64,000 nt of DNA from positions 70,149,895 to 70,213,894 of the forward strand of contig NC_081833.1 in assembly GCF_030867095.1 (NCBI RefSeq), read 5' to 3'. The notes below the pieces were generated by a model. The model saw only the letters and a program-made list of their open reading frames with translations, was not told the DNA's origin and did not search any database. Shown here in pieces: positions 1 through 12,500 of this stretch. How positions within the stretch are numbered: the stretch's first letter is position 1; the number at the start of each line of letters is the position of its first letter. Position numbers and translations under genes: made by a program. This stretch comes from Alligator mississippiensis (Eukaryota > Chordata > Crocodylia > Alligatoridae).

Positions 1-3000
1 ACTATATAGCTGTGTGTGTACACATGCACGAATGCATGCATGCACACACTCATGCATACACACCGTATATAAAATATAACACTAAATATTATATTTAATA
101 AAAATCTATATTAACACGGAAGCCCTCTTGAGTTAGCAGCCTTTCCGACTTTAAATTTCTGTAATTTTAACAGTTAAAACCTGGCAAGTGAAGTTTATAG
201 TCAAATGTTGATTAATGTCAGAGTTGAAAGATAGGGAACACTTTCCAAGTGCCTAACTGAACAAACCGTCCAATGTCTTTATTCTGTGAATTAGGGACTG
301 ATGCATCAAGATAATAGATGCAACAGATGAGAGATTTCCAATGCTTTAAATCCTTTAAATTGTAATAATTTACAACCTACACCCCTGCAATAATTTTCTT
401 GGCACTTCAAAATAGATCTATTTTTAGTAGCTTGTCTACTACTTATAAATATCAAATGACCATAAACATTTAAAAAAAAAAAATTGGGGGGAATGTACTC
501 AATATTATTTAGTGGGTCATTTGAAATACCATATGGTAATGCCTTAAAACTAAACTGGAAGGCTGGAACTTTTCAACACAATAGCTTAAATCTCGTTGCC
601 TTGGTGTTCTTGTATTTCATTCCAATCAGCGTGGGAATGCAACTATCATGTACATGTGTCCGAGTTGATTGGACAGTAAATGAATATGCTCGCGGTCATT
701 TGTTACCTGTGGCCTTTGAGTTGAGACCGGTATTTGAAACCCTTGTAGTAAGGGGAAGTTTTCTGACTACAATAATGGCTAAAAAGAAACTCTTATGCTT
801 AGACAAAAAGCCTTGTCTTAAGAACATCAATCAGATGTGTAAAAGTTGGGGGTTTTTAAATGCTATATAGTAAGTATTTCTAAATCTTCACTTAAAGTGT
901 GTGTCTGAATTCCCTTTCCACCACCACCATCACTGCTTTGACTTCTGCTGTGTGATGTGTGCCGCTTTTCTTAAACTAGATTTTATTTCAGTGGAGTCTG
1001 AGGTTCAGCCAGGCTCTGACCCCGTCTCTCTCTCTCTCTGCGATATAATTTTGTGCCTCCACCCTAACACCTGCAGTTAATGACAGGGTGAAAAAATAAC
1101 CTGGCACAAAATGGCACCTGTGAAAGCAAAGGCCACTGCTGAAAGTCTAGACTTTCACGTGCAATAGGCAGCTTGCTCCAACCTGGCTATCGTTGCCTGT
1201 TCTTAGTTTCTCTTTCCAATGAATTTAACTGTGCTGGGCAGTTCAAGCCAAGCAACTCCTGTTTTATTTATGGACTACCTCTAGCTTTAAGGAAACAAGT
1301 AGTGTCCGTCTGCTTGTACCAGACTGACTTTTGTGTTTTTAAATTTAAAAAAATACATTACGCTTTACTAAAAATAATAAATAAATAAAAAAATCAGGCT
1401 TTGGTTATTTGAACAAGGATAGGTAAATGCTTTAGAGACGCATGCAGTATTCTGTTCCCCAAATTGTGCTTGAAAAAGGAAATCAGTAAGCCTGATTCCC
1501 TGCAGAGCCTGCAGTTGTACGAAGCAGGATTTCCGGCACGCGGGTTGTACTAAGCTGACGTTCTCTTAAATTCTTGGTAAGGTTTCAGATAACTCTGAGG
1601 AGAAACCCTATAATACCTTCATTCGAAAAGGGTTTCTTCTTCAGGTAATGTACATCTCAAGCATTGAACAGTTTTGTCAGCTGTCATGCAAGTAAAGAAA
1701 AGGGCTCTTCCAGGATGATCTGGTGACATAGAGCTCATACGCAGCTTTTTTCTTTCCCAACCCCTCCCTGCTTTTATTTCCTTTGGGCTGGGGTAGGAGG
1801 AGAGGAACTATTATTCCATTATTTAAACTGCTTTTTTTTTTTTTTTTTCTCTCTCTAGGTTCCAAAACCTAGTAATTTGCTCCTTTATAACTGGAGCTCT
1901 TTTAAGGTGAGAGAGATATGCCTCTTACTGAGACTGTATTATACAGTGCAATGCAGTTATTGTATCGGTACTTTGTGTATCGCATCCCAGTGTGACACAG
2001 GACTGCTAGCGGACCTTTGAAGTAGGGCTGAATGTGAAGCATGAGAGTAAGAAGGAAAGGATCGTGCCCCACATCTCTATGGACACGTTGCACTAGCCTT
2101 CCAAGGCAAAGGGGCCATACATCTTGGTGGGGAGCTGGTGTCACTGCCACCAGGCTGGAGCCAAAGGCAGAACACTGCTGTGTGCCAGTGACTTCCAGCT
2201 ACCAAAACTAGTGCCCTACACACACCCCAGCTTGGTGCAGATTGGGCGAGCTGGAAACTGTCCCCAGTTTTACCAAACTAGGTCGCAGATCCCTGGACGT
2301 CTGTTTGGATTGCCTGCCGCGGAGCACTGCTTCCTGCCTTGTCTTTTCCCCCTGCCCCCCTCTCACTCCTGCAGAGCACCAAGGCTCCCGTCAGCCTCTG
2401 GCCCAGCTATTTCCTAACTCTGAAAACTGCACGATTCCAGTTGTGCAATAATCTTCTGGACCAGCCTCTGCAGCTGGGGGGGATATGCCAGCAGGTGGCT
2501 CCTACCATGTCCTCCAGAAACGAATTGCTGCCGCCGCGCATGGTTTCCGCTTAAGATATACTCAAACGCTTTCCCACCCAGCTGTTACCTCACCACCTAC
2601 AGCTGAGGGGAGGGGACTGCTTAGCTCGCCATTTCAGATATACAGTATCAAATCAAGACTTGCTTCTGATCAAACGTATGAAATGATAACATGCGCAGGT
2701 TAGAGTTCACTGAACTAAAGTAACCCACCTCTGAACAGAGCATATGTAGCAAGTGCTTTTACACAGCTGTCTTAGAGTCAGGAAGCATTTATCTCTCTCT
2801 TTATTGATTGGGGATAAATCCCTATTCCCAGCTACCTCACAATTTTTTTTTTTTTTGCAAGTTTTTTTCTCAACACCTTGGCATCTATTCTTCAAGAAAA
2901 GGCTAACAGGAAACAGGGTGGAATAGTGCCATTTTTCTAGGCTGGTTTTTCTTCATTTCCTTTAAAATATGTGAGTCTTCAGTGGCAGGCCCTAGGGTTC

Positions 3001-5187
3001 TGCAGCTGCTTTAAAACGAATACTTGAAAATAACTAAACTTGGCTTGTGAATGAAAGAAGCAATTGAAGGACGTAGCAGTTCTAATGGCTTTAGATAGGA
3101 AGCCGATCTATTAAAACTCTTTGCACTTGGAAGTGAAATAGAGCAGATGGGCAAATTTCTCTCCACTTCTGCTATATATTCTGCTTGTCCTGGGGACTTG
3201 ATTCAGTGCCTGCAGAAATCCATGGGAAAATGCCAGACGACTTAATTGCGTGTTTGGTGCCAGCCCTACCTGCATGGAACTTGGTCGTTGGGGGAGAGTA
3301 GACTATCCAAATCCTACAGCAGGATAAATCACTTTCCAGATCCAAAAGCAGTCTTGCCCACTTCACTGGAGCTTTCGGAGGTCCAGATCCTGTTTGGTTT
3401 GAATAAGGGGGACCCAGTGCATTCTTTGTCATGCTTGACCACACGTGACATTCTTTAAAATGTTACTTCTAACCCGATAATAACCAGTTACCTTTCAGTT
3501 CTTGGGTTTCTTGAGTATTTTGTACAATTCTTCTTTAGCAGGGACAGCTCCTTAACTTGAAAGAGCCACCAAGACGCAAGCAAAAATTGAGCTATAAGTT
3601 GTTTAAAAAAAAAAAAAAAATCAAATTATGAAATGTTCAGTAGCAAACTTTCTACAGTCTTCCTTTTGCTTTGCAGCTCATGTGCATTTTGAGTTGATAT
3701 CAGAGCAAGAGTGCACCTGCCCTCAGAGGAAAGAAGAAACAAAGAGCTGCCTGTAGCGTGCGAATTAGCTACAGGATTGAGAAGCTTTGCACTGGGCTGT
3801 GGGTCTACCCAAAAAAAGCCCCCAAAACCTTGTTATTAATGGTTCTTTAGCCAAGTCCTCATATCTGGCCACGTGGGGTCCCGTGCATCCTGTCCACATG
3901 GAGCTGCCTACTCTTACGGTATTGTCATCTTCAGCCAGACCTGAGGGATGCTTCTTTTTTTCCCCTCGGAGCTGATCTACTTAGCCCTACGGAGGGCCGA
4001 TAATGCAGCTGCTGTGTTCGTTTAGTAGCTTCTCCCATCAGCCATGCCACCTGTTCCTTGTAGCGGTGTGGCCTTTGAAAGCTGGCTTTGTTTGCTTTGT
4101 TGCCACTGGAGCAGAAAGTGCACGTAATGGGTTTGGGTTTCTGCTGCGTTGTGTTGCTGGTAAGACTCTGAATCCATCGCAGTGTTTTGCTTCAGTTCTT
4201 CCAATTTCGGTTGACATCATGTTTTGTCAAATGTCCATCCTTGGAAATCTTGAAAACTGGATTTTTGTAGCGGGGAATATTTTGATTTTCATATGCTTCG
4301 CTGGGAAGGGTGATAATCTTCTGAACAAGCTGGTTTGAATTTGGCACTGACACTGGAAAAGTCTACGGTTTTTAGGTGTGCTCAACGTATACTTCTTGAG
4401 CAAAACTCAGAAACTGAAATTTCAGAGGGCCCTTTAGAAAATAGGATCATCTTTGAGGTATCGCAACAAGAAGCAAATATCTTAATTTCAAATGTTGCTA
4501 GTTTTTTGTACTACTCTAGAAGAATTCATATTAATTAAATATGTACTTAGTTTGAGCCTCTGAAGGCAATGGTTAATTTAACTCGTAAAACCTGTGTCAG
4601 ATGAACTCTGTCACTCTAGCAAGTGGAAGGGAACAGGAGGTTTGGGGTCTTACTATAGGGTGGTAGAGCAAGCATTGTAGTATACAATAGGAAAAAATTG
4701 ACAACCAAAGTATCTTTTCACAAATGCGTAGATAGGAAAGTAACTACAGGGTATGTATACTTCCTAATGATTTCAGCCGTTTTTACAGCTAAGTCACAAT
4801 TTTCCTTCATCTTAGAGAAAACTCTGAAGTTAGAGCATCTAATTAAAACAGCATTATACAATATCATATATCCTGTGAGGTTGGAGTAAAGAATTGGAAA
4901 AAAAAAAAAAAAAAAAATTAAAATCCCAATTGATCACTGGCAGACTTCAAGAGTTTAATCTCACTGCAGAATTGTATGCAACCCCAACATTTTGGTGCTG
5001 GATAAAGCTAGAAATAACCACGTTGGGGCATTCATGAGTACATTAATCATTCTGTGAGATGAGCAGCACAAAGGAGTCAGACTGCCGAGCGCTCTGGTGT
5101 TCTGAGTGTGAGGATATTGTTAACCGAATGATTTTCTGTTTGAACAGGAAAACTTGTTTTTCCTATGTAAACTTTATCTGTATAGGC

Positions 5188-5374
5188 CAGGGACGGGCAA
5201 AATGCAGCCCACGGGCCAGACGCAGCCTGCCAAGCCATTCTATCCGGCCCATGGGGCCCCTAAACAGTTTAGATAATTAATGTTAATCTGCCCTGGGCTG
5301 CCTGTCATGTGGCCCTCGATGGCTTGCCAAAACTCAGTAAGCAGCCCTCCGCCCAAAATAACTGCCCGCCCCTG
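5188..5374. mobile_element. hAT-type MITE with perfect 8-base target duplication
   Basis: A 187-base element starts CAGGGACGGGCAAAATGC and ends with the inverted partner GCCCGCCCCTG. It is flanked by identical 8-base copies of GTATAGGC (5180-5187 and 5375-5382). CAGGG-type termini plus an 8-base target duplication define the hAT superfamily. It is too short to code for transposase, so it was mobilised in trans. The exact duplication suggests a fairly recent insertion compared with the MIR copies here. Confidence 0.85.
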
Positions 5375-8300
5375 GTATAGGCTCAGTTTAGGGGTGAGAT
5401 TACTACATCTCTAAACGTAGACTTTCATACACAAACTTCATTGGTTACTCAGGATTTTTCACTTGAACTTTTTGGATCCTTTGGAAGCTGGATTTTTATT
5501 TCTCTCTCGTATTTCTGACCCTAAGCCTACAATGATTGACTTTATATTAAATAGTAGAAATCTGGGAACACAGCATCCAACCTGCATATGTTGCCAGGTG
5601 TGCACCTCCTTGCTAGAGAGAGAACTCCTTTGTGGGGTCAGATGCAAGATCTTTGGCCTCAGCTTGTCTTCTCCAAGAGGAAGACTGGAGTATTTGTGCC
5701 CCAGGGAATCCTTTGTTGCAAGGCAGGGAGCGTCCATGCCACGTGGCTCTTCTAAATCCAGTTCTTGGAGCCAGAGTATGAGTGCTTTTGATAGACTACC
5801 ACCTCACATCCAGATCAACGTTATTTGTTCCCCATCCCCATTTCTTTCTGATTTGTTGCACATTTTCCTTATTTAATTTGCTTCCCACCATGTGTCCCTT
5901 GAGTTCTGACTCTTCTTCTTGCTAATATCTTTCTCTTGGAGCGGTCTGGATGGATGTCAGCCCAGATTTACCTGTAGTGTAAATCAGGGTCATCTCCTAG
6001 CATTTGTATCCCTAAAGCTGAGGATGTATTTGGGTCATTGTAGTTTCCTGGTAAACCTGAATCTGTCATCCTTGCATGCCTCTGGCATTTCCAGAAATGC
6101 TTTGGAGATTGTGATTTTCGAAGGAGCCTGAAGTGCGGTGTCTCTACCTCATCCTAAATCTGTTCAGTTTCTAAGCAGCATTTTCCATTTTACTGGACAT
6201 TATTTTGTACCTTTCCCCCCATGCCTTGTTCCGAACTCCGGTTACTGTTTCTCTTCTCTTAATTCAGATTAATTTTAGTTTACCTCCATGAATCAACCTC
6301 TGACTGTGGGGTCTAGCACAGGAGACAAACCTCTCCAAAGTGCCCTCGGCTCCCTAGGCTGATGAGGACCTCTTAAAGACTTCACTTCAGTCCTAGCCCC
6401 AAATTCTGCTGTAGGACACAGTAAGCCAAACAGAGTCTGAAAGTGTGCTGTTTCTTTTGTTGACTGGAAATAACTAGATCCTAGAAAATCTCTTTCTTGA
6501 GAAATAGCCAATCCAGACAGCAGGCAGCAGATAAATTTCTTATGCTTCCATATTCAGTATTTTTAATTGAGAAACAGATTATTTATTTTGGGAAAATGTA
6601 CATTTTTGTATTTAATGTCAAAGTGGCCTTTATAGAGAAAGCACATAAAATATTTAGATTAAAATTGCTTAGTTGTGTAATTTTAGTGGGGATTTTTATA
6701 TTGACAGGGTTTTTATGCATTTTTCAAAGTACTATATTTGCTGGTTTGTGTTATAAATTATCAGTGATATTTTTAAAGGGTATCTTAGCAATTTTTTCCC
6801 CATAGTTGCTCCTTCTACCGTTCCTAGACCCCAAAACTGCTGGCTGACCCTGTAAATTTAATTTCCCCCAGTACAGTGACTACAGTACAGCCGCGCAGCT
6901 TCGAGAATGATCTTAGCCGCGTGGCGTAATTCTGGAGAGCTGTCTTTTTTTAGGAGGGCAGCACGCAGTATTTCAGTTGTTCTTGACTTGCTCTGTTAGT
7001 GGATGGATAGCTATTACTAGAATTTGCGAAACTTTAATTTTTTTCCATCTTGCAATGTTTACACTCGTATTAGTTAATTTCCAGGAAATGCACTAGTTGT
7101 GCGGTGTGCAACCTCGTATCATGAGTGCAGTGTCAGTGGTACCCTGAAAAGTTCCAGAGTTCTGATGGTGTCCTAGGTTCATGATCGGAGAGATTCTGAA
7201 AAATGAGATACTTAGCATTGGATTGGTTTATGTATTTTGGGCTAAGTGATTCACAATCTCCTTTTAACATTAGTGGGATCTAAACTGAACTCACGATTAA
7301 ATTGGAAACAAAATTAGCACGTTGGTGAACTAGTGCAGGGGGTGAAAAAATAGATTGAGACGCTGGAGAAATCTCCAGGAAAAATATGCATTCAGTTGCA
7401 CTACTACTTTGCGTGTGCAACTGCCTTGACTGCCTATGCAACCATTGGGCATACAGTTAGCAAAAATCAGACCACTTATTCTTTCATTCCCCCGATTTTT
7501 AGTTTTTCTTCTCCCAAACAATAAGCGTTTGCTAGTTAGGGACTTCCAAGAGAATGTCTGTCAACCCAGGCTTCAGTTTCAATATAATTATCTATGCGTA
7601 TCCTTATTTGTTTCCTTTTTTGCTTAATAGAGGATCCCTGTACCTTTTTAGTTTAGCAACGCTCCAAGCTCTTAGGAATAGTTAAGAATGAACGTTATGC
7701 ATGCTAACATGTATTCTCATGTTTGAAGAATAATGTGCAATTTTTAATGGCACTTTGACCTATTACTGAAAATCTGGGTTTTGCAATGGAACAAATTGTA
7801 TTCACAGTTGAAACAATCGGTGTATAGTTTGAATGTCTTTCAAGTGTTGGAAATGGTGACTTTTCAAGATGTGTCCCTAAATACTTTGGTGGAACGTGAT
7901 TTTTTGCTTTTGAGCTTTATAATCCGTTCTTAGGAAACCATGTGTTTCTAGTTTACTTCTGTTGTCAAAATCACCCAACTCTGTCTCTGGACCACATCTA
8001 TCAGTTGTTGTAACAGCGAAGTGGAACGATTCATTGATTCTTATCAGTAATGTTTCTTTCAAAATCACTTTCTAGTTTACATGTTATGATGCAAAAGGGG
8101 ATATGAGAATTTTCCTGGGTTAAGTAGCACTTACTTTGTTTACATGTGCAGTATAATGTTGGGTAACTAAGGGAAGGTCCCCCTTCCAAAGTGCATGAAT
8201 TGTGCTTTGGGGACCTAGTTGCCAATGTGCAAATTGTGCTGTAATGTACCAAGGATCAGTGAAAGTGTTTTATCTTTTTTAAAGTAGTTTGTATTGACTG

Positions 8301-8454
8301 GGTTTTATAAATGTAAGAAAACAGAGTGTTGTATTTTGATCTGAAATTTGTGTATGGTCAAGTAACTTTGCTTTATGTATTGGAGGTTTGTTCAGAACTT
8401 GAAACATTTTATAGAAGGGTGCAGACCAAAATTACTTGTCTTAAAAAGGTGTTT

Positions 8455-8500
8455 AATAAACTAACCAAATAAAACACTGATGGCTTGAAGAATTGTTCAT
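8455..8500 (+). terminator. Candidate polyadenylation site: two AATAAA signals
   Basis: AATAAA occurs at 8455-8460 and again at 8468-8473. About 20-45 bases on lies TTGTTCATTGTCTCTTGC, a T/GT-rich downstream element. This is the standard layout of a vertebrate cleavage and polyadenylation site on the plus strand. Upstream sequence (7700-8450) is AT-rich with UTR-like texture, and the base composition changes after 8560. Confidence 0.5.
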
Positions 8501-8989
8501 TGTCTCTTGCTTTACTTAAATGCTGGATTTTTTTTAATAGAGGAATATAGTTCAAAACTTTAGTCAAAGCCAGTTGGAGCAGTGGAGTCGGAAGTGGGGC
8601 TGTGTGGGAGAGAGAGTGGCTGCTTATGGTTAAAAACCTACCCGCATGGAAGACATTAAAGGAGACTGTCGAGAGGGAAAACCACAGGAGACCAAATCGA
8701 CCGTTGTGGGGTACCTTCTTTCTGGCCAGGTGGGAACAGCTTGGCCTTACCTGGCTGTGGAGTGCACTGGAGAGAGGGAAGCCGTCCCTGGGATGACGAG
8801 GTGGCAGAAAGCTGTCGGTCGCCTTATGAGTGGAGGTGGCAGATATGCATCGTGAGCTAGTCCTTTGTTGCAGGCTCTCTGCAGGCTCGGGGGGTTGGCA
8901 ACCCAGGAGCAGGCCCAGAATTGCTACAGGTTGAACTGCAACTTTAGAAAAGAAACCGGAGCTTCCCGGAGCAGCTTCTGCAAGAGGAA

Positions 8990-9560
8990 CGCTGAGGTGG
9001 GGCCAAGCGGCGTTGAGGGGCCGAGTTCCCACGAGGAATGAGGTGGGAAGGTTGCTCTTACGCCCTAGACGGGCACGCTGCAGGGGCCCAGACTTATCTG
9101 GAGAAGAGGATTGCTCTTTAAAAGTCTCGCACTACATAAACGCAAAGCACCAGCCCAGCCTCAGCTGCCCGCACCGGAGAACCAGAGCGTCCCAATGCAA
9201 ACGCGGGCTCCGCGATGGGGAATCTCATGTTGGTTTGTTTTGTTCCTGGTGTTCCCGTGGTGACTGCTGCATCAACCGGCTCTGCCGTATCCTCTGTCTG
9301 TCTGACTGAGCCTTGGAAACCAACGGGGAGGCTGAACTTGGATTTATCTTTATTCCACAGGCTGGAATTTCGACCAAAAGGGAAACTGGCTGCGGCCTGG
9401 TTTCCTTTCCCCTTTGTGTCATGGTGACACGGCTCTGCTGCAGCCAGCGAGTTCCTTGTGTGTCCTCAGAACGACTTCCCCCATCTTTTCATTTTGAACC
9501 TCCGCGGGGGGCAGAGAGTAAGGCAAGCACCAGTCCTTTAAACGAACAGTGCTCTTCAGC
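8990..9560. promoter_or_regulatory. CpG-enriched patch, possible distal promoter or enhancer
   Basis: CpG dinucleotides are dense compared with the flanks, for example in the stretches around 9002-9085 and 9160-9225, in a region where most CpGs have otherwise decayed. This suggests germline hypomethylation, as at a non-coding RNA promoter or enhancer. No TATA box or clear coding exon is associated. Its position about 500 bases after the candidate polyadenylation site fits an intergenic regulatory element. It is an inference from base composition only. Confidence 0.3.
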
Positions 9561-12500
9561 CCAGCGTCTCAAACCCTCCTCCCAAAGACGAGAAAACGGA
9601 AAGGCGCAGAGGGGTCGTGCACTGAGCCACAGCCAGGACACTGATTTTTGGCCCTGGGCTCCAGCAGGGAATGGCATCGCTGCCTCCAGCGTCAGGGCTG
9701 AAATGCCAAGCCCAGCTGGAATGACCAGAAGAGCCTTGTCTCCCTGAGGGAGGTGATACCAGGCAGTCAACTTCTTGGTGCCCGAGATCTTTACCAAGGT
9801 GCAGGGGGTGCTACAGAGCCTAAGGCCATTTTCATACGCATAGAGGTTGGCTCTTGAAGTCTTGGATCAAGATGCGCTCCCACCACTACTGCCCAACCCC
9901 CCACACTCACCCTGCATTTATTGCCATGTGTACAGTGTACCCAACGGGCTGTATCGCCACGCTGCTGTGGACTAGCACAAGAAGGGTTTTTCTGGGCGAA
10001 GCTAATGAGCATTTTGTCATCGACTTAACTGGGAGTTGGATCAAGCTTTTTATTGTTTCTGTAATGTATTCAGATTTAAACAGTTGAGCTCTCAGCCTTC
10101 CTGTGCCTGTAAGGAAGTGTCAGCCCCAACACCCTGGCTGGATGAAAGAGTTGGCTAAAGGGAATTTACGGTAAGAACAAATGTATTTTTATGCACCGGG
10201 ATATGCTTATCAGCAGGAAGAGGGACGCTGAGAGCAATCCTCTCTCTCCAGGGAGGGGAAGTGCGGAGCAGAAATTCTCGTTCTCTCCAAATTTTGAAAC
10301 CTTCTTTCTTTCCTTGTCGAAGCCGAGCAGTCTGGAGAGTTAAATCTGCATCAGCCTATAAGATAGTCTTGCAGCTCAGGTGAGTAATACTAAAAGCCAA
10401 GCCCGCTGTTTTTCCAGCACATCACCTGAACGGTTACTGAACTTGTGTTCAGGAAGGACCTTAGGGAAAAGTGCTTTGAAATGGATCCATGTCTTCCTTT
10501 TTTATTAATATACTAAGACTCTGTCCAGAAGCTTTTAATTTGGAGGGCCACTTTGTTCTTTGTCTTGAGAAGGAAAGCATATTCTCTATTCCTCCTTCAG
10601 AGCACACAACACTATCAGGTTTTTTTGCAATGATGGAGGAAAGAGCTGTTTGGACCACAAAAAGCAGTAAATATTCTCTTGCTCCATGGCTTCTCTGGGC
10701 TTTTGTAAAGTACCCAAACACGCCCATTGCCAACTCTTACAATGCTGCTTCATACAGCAGACTTTCCACGGTGCATTGTCAATGGGGGGCTGATTCTGCA
10801 GTCCTATTGCAAAGACCCTGTCAGTGCAGCCACCCACGTGTCAGCTTGGTGTAGGGCGTTTATGGGTGCTGGTAGATGGGGAAGGAGCCTGCAGGTTGGA
10901 GTATTTTGTGTCTCTTCTCTCTCATCCAGTCTGTTCTGCTGTGCAGAGCTGCTGCTTCACTTCTCCCCTTTCAGGGATCTTCAGTAGGCTTTGCAACTGC
11001 TTTTCCTTTTACAGGAACCCTGCAGAACTGGCCACCAGTTCACCACAAAAGACTCTTGTACTAATAAATCATACAGCACTTTCTCTGCTGCTAGGAATGG
11101 CTCTGATTTCTATTAGCAAGCTGGTACAATGGGCAGTATGAAATCTGTCTGCTGAACTGTTGCTTGCTCTGCCTCTTCTCTGTTCATCTTGCCTTCTCCT
11201 TCGGTGCTGCTCGCTGGGGCTGGTTAGTGGTGATGGCACCATTCTGAGAGAGCTGCGAATCCTCTTTCTGTGGGGCAGGATGGCAGGTTGTGAGCCTAGC
11301 AGGGTCTCTGGGGGAATGGATTTGTGAAGTGAATGCCTTGTTATAATCCCACAATGTTGTTCCAACTTCTGGGATATTATAATTGGATACACACCCCGGA
11401 TAAGTAACAGGAGGAGTTATGGCCATTACCTTTGTAGTGTCCCATTACATCTGTGCTCCCGTCCCAGTCCGCACCCACATCCCTTCATCCCAGTCTCCAA
11501 GTGCAGGACGTCGTGGATCCCCAGTGCTTGAATGTCTTGCAGCCACCTTTTCCCATGTTGCAGCCCTGAGAGTTTCCTTGGACTGGGGAATTGCCACTGC
11601 AGATGTGGTGTGAAACGAATACAGTATAGCACTGGGGAAAGATGCCGGATTGACAGCCCCAGTGACCACAGTGGATGCTCTGTTCACAATAAACTTTAAA
11701 CTATTTTCACTTTAAAAAATTGATCTTGAATTTTCCATGCTCAAAGTAACAAGTGTCCCTTTACTGATTCCCACTTTGTCAGGTCTAGATAGTTGTCACC
11801 CTGCATAATATTCAGAAAGATTTTAACACTCTTATGAAAAGACTATTAGTCCATCTTAGATCTTGCCAGAAGCAAGCAAGCTTGTACCTGTTTCTTCCCT
11901 GCCCCCTCGCCCGTCTCTCTCTTCCCTGCCTTATCTAACTTACCAAAGAACAGGTTTGATGTTCAAAAATAAATCCAATTTCCTAAAATGTATGTAGACA
12001 GATATTTATCTTCCATCAACAGCATGCTCCCTTAACCCAAGTCCATGTTCATGGGAGACATATGTTCTCTTCTTTTCAGTCTCTGACACATCTTTTAATG
12101 CTTCTGTTGATATTAAGCTTTTGTGCTTCTTCATCTCCTTAATTCACCCTTTTTTCCCTTGAACTCTGCATAATACAAATCTCACTATTTTCTGTTTATT
12201 TGTGTTTTTAAATTTATTTCAAATTTGTTCTTAAGTATTAGCTCAGTTGGCGCTTTTCTTCAGTGTTCAGAAACAAGGTTCTTGAATGTTCTGGTTTGGA
12301 GGCAGGAAATGACTTTTTTTAGCAAGTTCAAAAAATTTCCAACCAACTTCCAAGTAATCATCTTTTTTTTTTTTTCCTTTTCCACTGCAGAGCACAGACT
12401 TAATAGAACAACTTTGCCTGCACAGTGGGTCCTTGCCCTGACAGCTGGATTGGAGTCACCCCATAAGAAAACATGCTCATCCCTGTTAATTAATTTGTTA

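Larger units (their letters stand above)
1..8500 (+). other. AT-rich unique sequence, candidate long 3' UTR of the gene upstream of CMIP (possibly GAN)
   Basis: This stretch has no recognisable coding exon on either strand. It is AT-rich, has few repeats, and ends in two closely spaced AATAAA signals followed by T/GT-rich sequence, as a long terminal exon would. In mammals the gene upstream of CMIP on the same strand is GAN (gigaxonin), which supports the reading, but nothing in the window itself names the gene. Simple tracts inside include a TGCA-rich alternating stretch (1-60), a T run near 1832-1848 and A runs near 3605 and 4899. A hAT MITE interrupts it at 5188-5374. Confidence 0.4.

Noticed and set aside
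8409-9032. 207-codon reverse frame
   Set aside because: It runs from the candidate polyadenylation region into the CpG patch, has low-complexity Ser/Leu-rich sequence and no recognisable family.
11686-11691. Isolated AATAAA as a gene end
   Set aside because: No exon or UTR-like sequence precedes it, and single AATAAA words are common by chance.
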